Shown here in pieces: positions 12,596 to 14,758 of a DNA stretch of 14,758 nucleotides; position 1 is the first letter of the stretch, and every line of letters begins with the position of its first letter. The stretch comes from CAYLOP01 sp964385305. Its GTDB lineage: Bacteria > Chloroflexota > Anaerolineae > Anaerolineales > E44-bin32. Both the position numbers and the translations under genes were made by a program. The stretch lies in NCBI GenBank assembly GCA_964385305.1, contig CAYLOP010000072.1, forward strand, positions 1 to 14,758. Direction: 5' to 3'. Below the pieces are notes generated by a model that was given only the letters and a program-made list of their open reading frames with translations, did no database searches and was not told the DNA's origin.

Positions 12596-13219
12596 TTATT
12601 CGCAGACGGCTGTCTTCCAGGCTTGCACACTGGTGATGTCTTTGCAGTCTTTCCCTTTTCCTATCTTCTCCCAATGGATAAAGTTGTCTTCGAAGGTTAC
12701 ATTGAAGCAGCCATCGTTGTTACCAGGTGAATAGTATTTGCTGTACCATTTACCGGATTGGATGACTACGGTTTCAATATTTCCAGACCCCCAGAAACTT
12801 CCGGTGTTTACTCCCGGTAGGGATGAACAATCGTCGTGCTGATCGCATTGAGCGCCGCCGTCTCCTTGTGGGCCAAGTGCTTCTTCTCTATCCTCGCCAG
12901 CACGTCTACCGTCGCCCTTTCCTTTGCCCGAGCTATTGCCTGGATCGCAGCCTTCTGCATAATTACCTATGCCGCGGTTACAGCTTGGGTCGAGGGCTAG
13001 GACAACGCAGTTATCCGGCTCATCGGTGGGTTCTAGATCGTCTTCTGTGGTTATCACTTGACATTTCTCTGGTTCAAGGGCGTTGACCATGCGGCAGTAG
13101 ATATCGCCTGTATGTTCGGCAAGTGGAATGAGAATTAGGATGGATAGCAACAGAACGGGTGGGATGAGTGGCATGTATTCTGCTAGCGCTTGCCCCCTCT
13201 CACTTCGTCGTATCTTCAT
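12596..13219 (-). CDS. Flp/TadE-like prepilin-type protein with Cys-rich ectodomain
   Basis: A 207-residue protein. The N-terminus, MKIRRSERGQALAEYMPL, is a class III (Flp/Tad-type) signal: basic leader, cleavage expected between G9 and Q10, Glu at mature position 5 and Tyr at 6 (E14-Y15). One hydrophobic helix follows (about 16-34). True Flp pilins end soon after, but here about 170 more residues follow with ten cysteines (42, 53, 71, 80, 91, 125, 131, 171, 192, 206), a Gly/Lys/Asp-rich linker (94-124), and a C-terminal block with GKWYSKYYSPG, CFNVTFEDNFIHWEKIG and KDITSVQAW. The whole is probably exported and disulfide-bonded. I do not recognise the C-terminal family. The start at 13219 is chosen over an upstream ATG at 13279 because it gives the canonical prepilin leader and has GAGGA upstream. 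No pilus-assembly genes are nearby. Confidence 0.75.
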   Translation of the reverse strand: MKIRRSERGQALAEYMPLIPPVLLLSILILIPLAEHTGDIYCRMVNALEPEKCQVITTEDDLEPTDEPDNCVVLALDPSCNRGIGNYAEGCDPGNSSGKGKGDGRRAGEDREEALGPQGDGGAQCDQHDDCSSLPGVNTGSFWGSGNIETVVIQSGKWYSKYYSPGNNDGCFNVTFEDNFIHWEKIGKGKDCKDITSVQAWKTAVCE

Positions 13220-13282
13220 GGTGTCCTCGATTCTCTGGTGATCGACCCTTATGATCGACAACCAGCATCTATTGCTCATTGC

Positions 13283-13310
13283 ATCTTAGCACGCAGCGAA
13301 GAGTGCCCAA
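13283..13310 (-). promoter_or_regulatory. Candidate promoter of the pilin-like gene
   Basis: On the minus strand: TTGGGC (13310-13305), 16 bases, then TGC-TAAGAT (hexamer 13288-13283). It has the same -35, spacing and extended -10 as the promoter proposed for the CDF gene. The predicted leader is about 57 bases. Confidence 0.45.
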
Positions 13311-13344
13311 CTTACGGCTCACTAACAATTTGTTTCTGACAGAA

Positions 13345-13361
13345 ATACCAATGATTGGTAT
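13345..13361. promoter_or_regulatory. 17-base palindrome ATACCAA-TGA-TTGGTAT
   Basis: Perfect 7-base arms around TGA, about 35 bases upstream of the proposed -35 of the pilin-like gene and downstream of the HAD gene. Compactness and position suggest an operator for a dimeric regulator. A weaker inverted repeat (TGCGTT/AACGCA, 13379-13399) lies beside it. The rest of the 13220-13506 gap shows no gene. Confidence 0.45.
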
Positions 13362-13506
13362 GACGAGGAGTCATGTTGTGCGTTCACCTGGGTAACGCAA
13401 GAATTTGATAAACATCGTAGAAAGTTATGGGTTTGGTAGGATTGATCACTCCTGCCAAAGGACATTGGATAGGTAAATGGATGCAAAGCGCGATCAGAGG
13501 AATGGA

Positions 13507-14196
13507 TTAGGGATTCGTCTCACGGGTGAGGATGTCAACGAGGTTGGAGGGGGTGTTGATGATCAGGTGGGCGCCGGCGCTTTCAAGCTCGGGGCGCTCG
13601 CCAAATCCGCAAAGTACGCCGACTGTCTGGGCGCCGGCGGCGATGCCGGCACAGATATCGACGGTGGTATCTCCCACCATCAGGCATGCATCGGGAGGCA
13701 CACTGATTTGAGTTGCAGCCCAGAGAACAGGGGCGGGGTGAGGTTTAGTACGGCGGCAAGTCCGGGCGGTTGCTACGCATGCGAAGTGCGCACCGATGCC
13801 CGTTGTGTGGAGGATATCGAAGGTGCTGCGCTGTTCGCGAGATGTGACCAGACCAAGTGGGAAACGCGCGGCAAGGGAGCGCAACGTCTCTTGTACGCGG
13901 GGGATAAGTTGGATGTGGTTGGGTGGTTTTTCCCCGCGTAGTTTATGGAGAGCGGCGAACGCCGGTCTGAAGAGCTCGTCGAGCGATAGCCGATCGAAGA
14001 GATTCATGAGCGCGTTGGTGGGAGTCTCAGCGGACATCACAAGGCGACGAGCGAGGGATTTGGCATTCGATTTTCTGTTCAACATTCGGATGAGACGGGC
14101 GATGCGCTCGACGTAGGCGTCGTCGGTGTTCGCCAGGGTTCCATCAAGGTCGAATAGGACAGCCCTCACACGATCTGGATCAAACCCGGTGTTCAT
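13507..14196 (-). CDS. HAD-superfamily phosphatase (phosphoglycolate phosphatase-like)
   Basis: A 229-residue haloacid-dehalogenase-type hydrolase with all four motifs: I, FDLDGTL with nucleophile D16 and acid/base D18; II, T118 or S119 in GLVTSR; III, K151 in RTKPHP; IV, GDTTVD (D176 and D180). A helical cap of about 80 residues between motifs I and II places it in subfamily I, with phosphoglycolate phosphatases and beta-phosphoglucomutases. The substrate is a small phosphorylated metabolite that cannot be named from the sequence. Its ATG overlaps the stop of the upstream gene as ATGA (14196-14193 on the minus strand), so the two are translationally coupled. It ends in TAA 287 bases before the pilin-like gene. 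Confidence 0.9.
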   Translation of the reverse strand: MNTGFDPDRVRAVLFDLDGTLANTDDAYVERIARLIRMLNRKSNAKSLARRLVMSAETPTNALMNLFDRLSLDELFRPAFAALHKLRGEKPPNHIQLIPRVQETLRSLAARFPLGLVTSREQRSTFDILHTTGIGAHFACVATARTCRRTKPHPAPVLWAATQISVPPDACLMVGDTTVDICAGIAAGAQTVGVLCGFGERPELESAGAHLIINTPSNLVDILTRETNP

Positions 14197-14758
14197 TGGG
14201 TTTTGGCTGGGAAGGGCAACGCTTGGCGAAGAAGTTTAACCGTTTCCGCATTGGGGGCCAGGACCCAGCGAGTCTGATTGGATTGCCGTTCGAAAGAGAC
14301 GAAAACAGCATCCCCACTCCAGGTGGCTTCATATGTGGTAGAGGTTTCGCGCTTATTAAAACGAGCATCCCCATAGTCATAAAACGCAGCGCTGAACTCA
14401 AGTACATCTCGCATCGTGTCCCATTGTGTGACCAGAACCAATGCTCCGAGATTGGCTTCGTCATGATCGAAGGCCAGGTAGTAATCCCCTGCCCATCCCT
14501 CTGCTGCCTCGACAGCGTCAGCTTTGGGGATGTACTCGTTGAGTGTCAGTTGCGTGAACCACTCGCCTAACACGTCAGGCTCCAGTGGGCGCCAGGGAGC
14601 GCTCAATGCCAGATCAGGATCGGGCAGGATAAGAGAAATGGGCGTGTCGCCCGGATATCGTTCGGGGTGTAGGATTTGCTCCGTGGAAAGAGGCGGATTC
14701 TCGTAGGCCGCGTCGACGGCCGCCCAACCACCTTCCTGATAAAGCGAGCGGACGAAGG
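14193..14758 (-). CDS. C-terminal part of an unassigned protein, possibly a peptidase-like exported protein
   Basis: The frame is open from the right edge, so the gene begins outside the window. About 187 residues are visible. The first part reads FVRSLYQEGGWAAVDAAYEN, then PPLSTEQILHPERYPGDTPI. I recall this GGWxAVDAAY plus STEQILHPxxY pattern from uncharacterised bacterial and archaeal proteins that often carry an HEXXH-type metal site further N-terminal, but that part is not in view, so the peptidase idea is only inference. The rest is a Trp- and aromatic-rich beta-type domain: GEWFTQLTLNEY, AAEGWAGDYYLAFD, LVLVTQWDT, AVFVSFERQSNQTRWVLAP. It has no membrane helix and no Cys. Its stop overlaps the HAD start by ATGA, which suggests a two-gene operon. 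A TTG at 14606 is not needed as a start. Confidence 0.6.
   Translation of the reverse strand, partial: FVRSLYQEGGWAAVDAAYENPPLSTEQILHPERYPGDTPISLILPDPDLALSAPWRPLEPDVLGEWFTQLTLNEYIPKADAVEAAEGWAGDYYLAFDHDEANLGALVLVTQWDTMRDVLEFSAAFYDYGDARFNKRETSTTYEATWSGDAVFVSFERQSNQTRWVLAPNAETVKLLRQALPFPAKTQ

Noticed and set aside
13220..13279. 20-residue N-terminal extension of the pilin-like protein
   Set aside because: It would place a hydrophilic segment before the prepilin leader; the ATG at 13219 has its own ribosome binding site.
1..14758. tRNA, rRNA, CRISPR, insertion sequence or prophage content
   Set aside because: No cloverleaf-like segments, repeat-spacer arrays, transposase or integrase motifs, or terminal inverted repeats were seen on either strand.

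Overview
The window looks like a bacterial chromosome segment, most likely from a Chloroflexota (Anaerolineae-like) genome. That assignment is inferred from the gene types: lamin-tail-domain surface proteins, a very short conserved protein beginning MAFRTVECHSEYTY, an EY-type pilin-like protein with a Cys-rich ectodomain, and the split gatCA/gatB arrangement. Base composition is moderate and the genes are tightly packed. There are no transposases, phage genes, CRISPR arrays, tRNAs or rRNAs.

Layout, left to right. Positions 1-824 hold the 3' end of a lamin-tail-domain protein. Positions 1056-2492 encode a CDF metal-efflux pump with three tandem C-terminal dimerisation modules. Positions 2720-2956 encode a small unknown protein. 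A tight operon follows (3054-5870): gatC, a possible 20-codon mini-ORF, gatA, and a sugar-nucleotidyltransferase, with ATGA-type overlaps. A strong hairpin separates it from a 71-residue conserved protein (6072-6287). Next come a fold-type I aminotransferase (6448-7608), gatB (7730-9196) and a Glu/Leu/Phe-family dehydrogenase (9414-10688), which ends in a textbook intrinsic terminator. All of these are on the + strand.

Positions 10764-11190 contain no gene and carry the most interesting element: a candidate chromosomal replication origin. It has an AT-rich stretch ending in five in-phase DnaA-trio triplets, a GGCC spacer and a DnaA-box-like site in the orientation expected for a basal unwinding system. 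Further DnaA boxes follow, including an exact TTATCCACA, three of them about two helical turns apart. GC skew on the + strand changes from C-rich on the left to G-rich on the right across this region, even where genes on the right lie on the minus strand. No dnaA or dnaN is visible, so the origin claim rests on cis-elements and skew.

Right of it, 11191-12429 encodes an Era/EngA-like GTPase with a DUF697-like membrane domain. It converges, through two hairpins, on minus-strand genes: a pilin-like Cys-rich secreted protein (12596-13219), a HAD phosphatase (13507-14196), and the C-terminal part of an unassigned protein that runs off the right edge and overlaps the HAD gene by ATGA.

Functionally, gatC, gatA and gatB supply all three subunits of the tRNA-dependent amidotransferase that makes Gln-tRNA(Gln) and/or Asn-tRNA(Asn). 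The aminotransferase and dehydrogenase are central amino-acid nitrogen enzymes in the same neighbourhood. The GTPase lies directly beside the putative origin, and its start codon is 45 bases from the last DnaA box.
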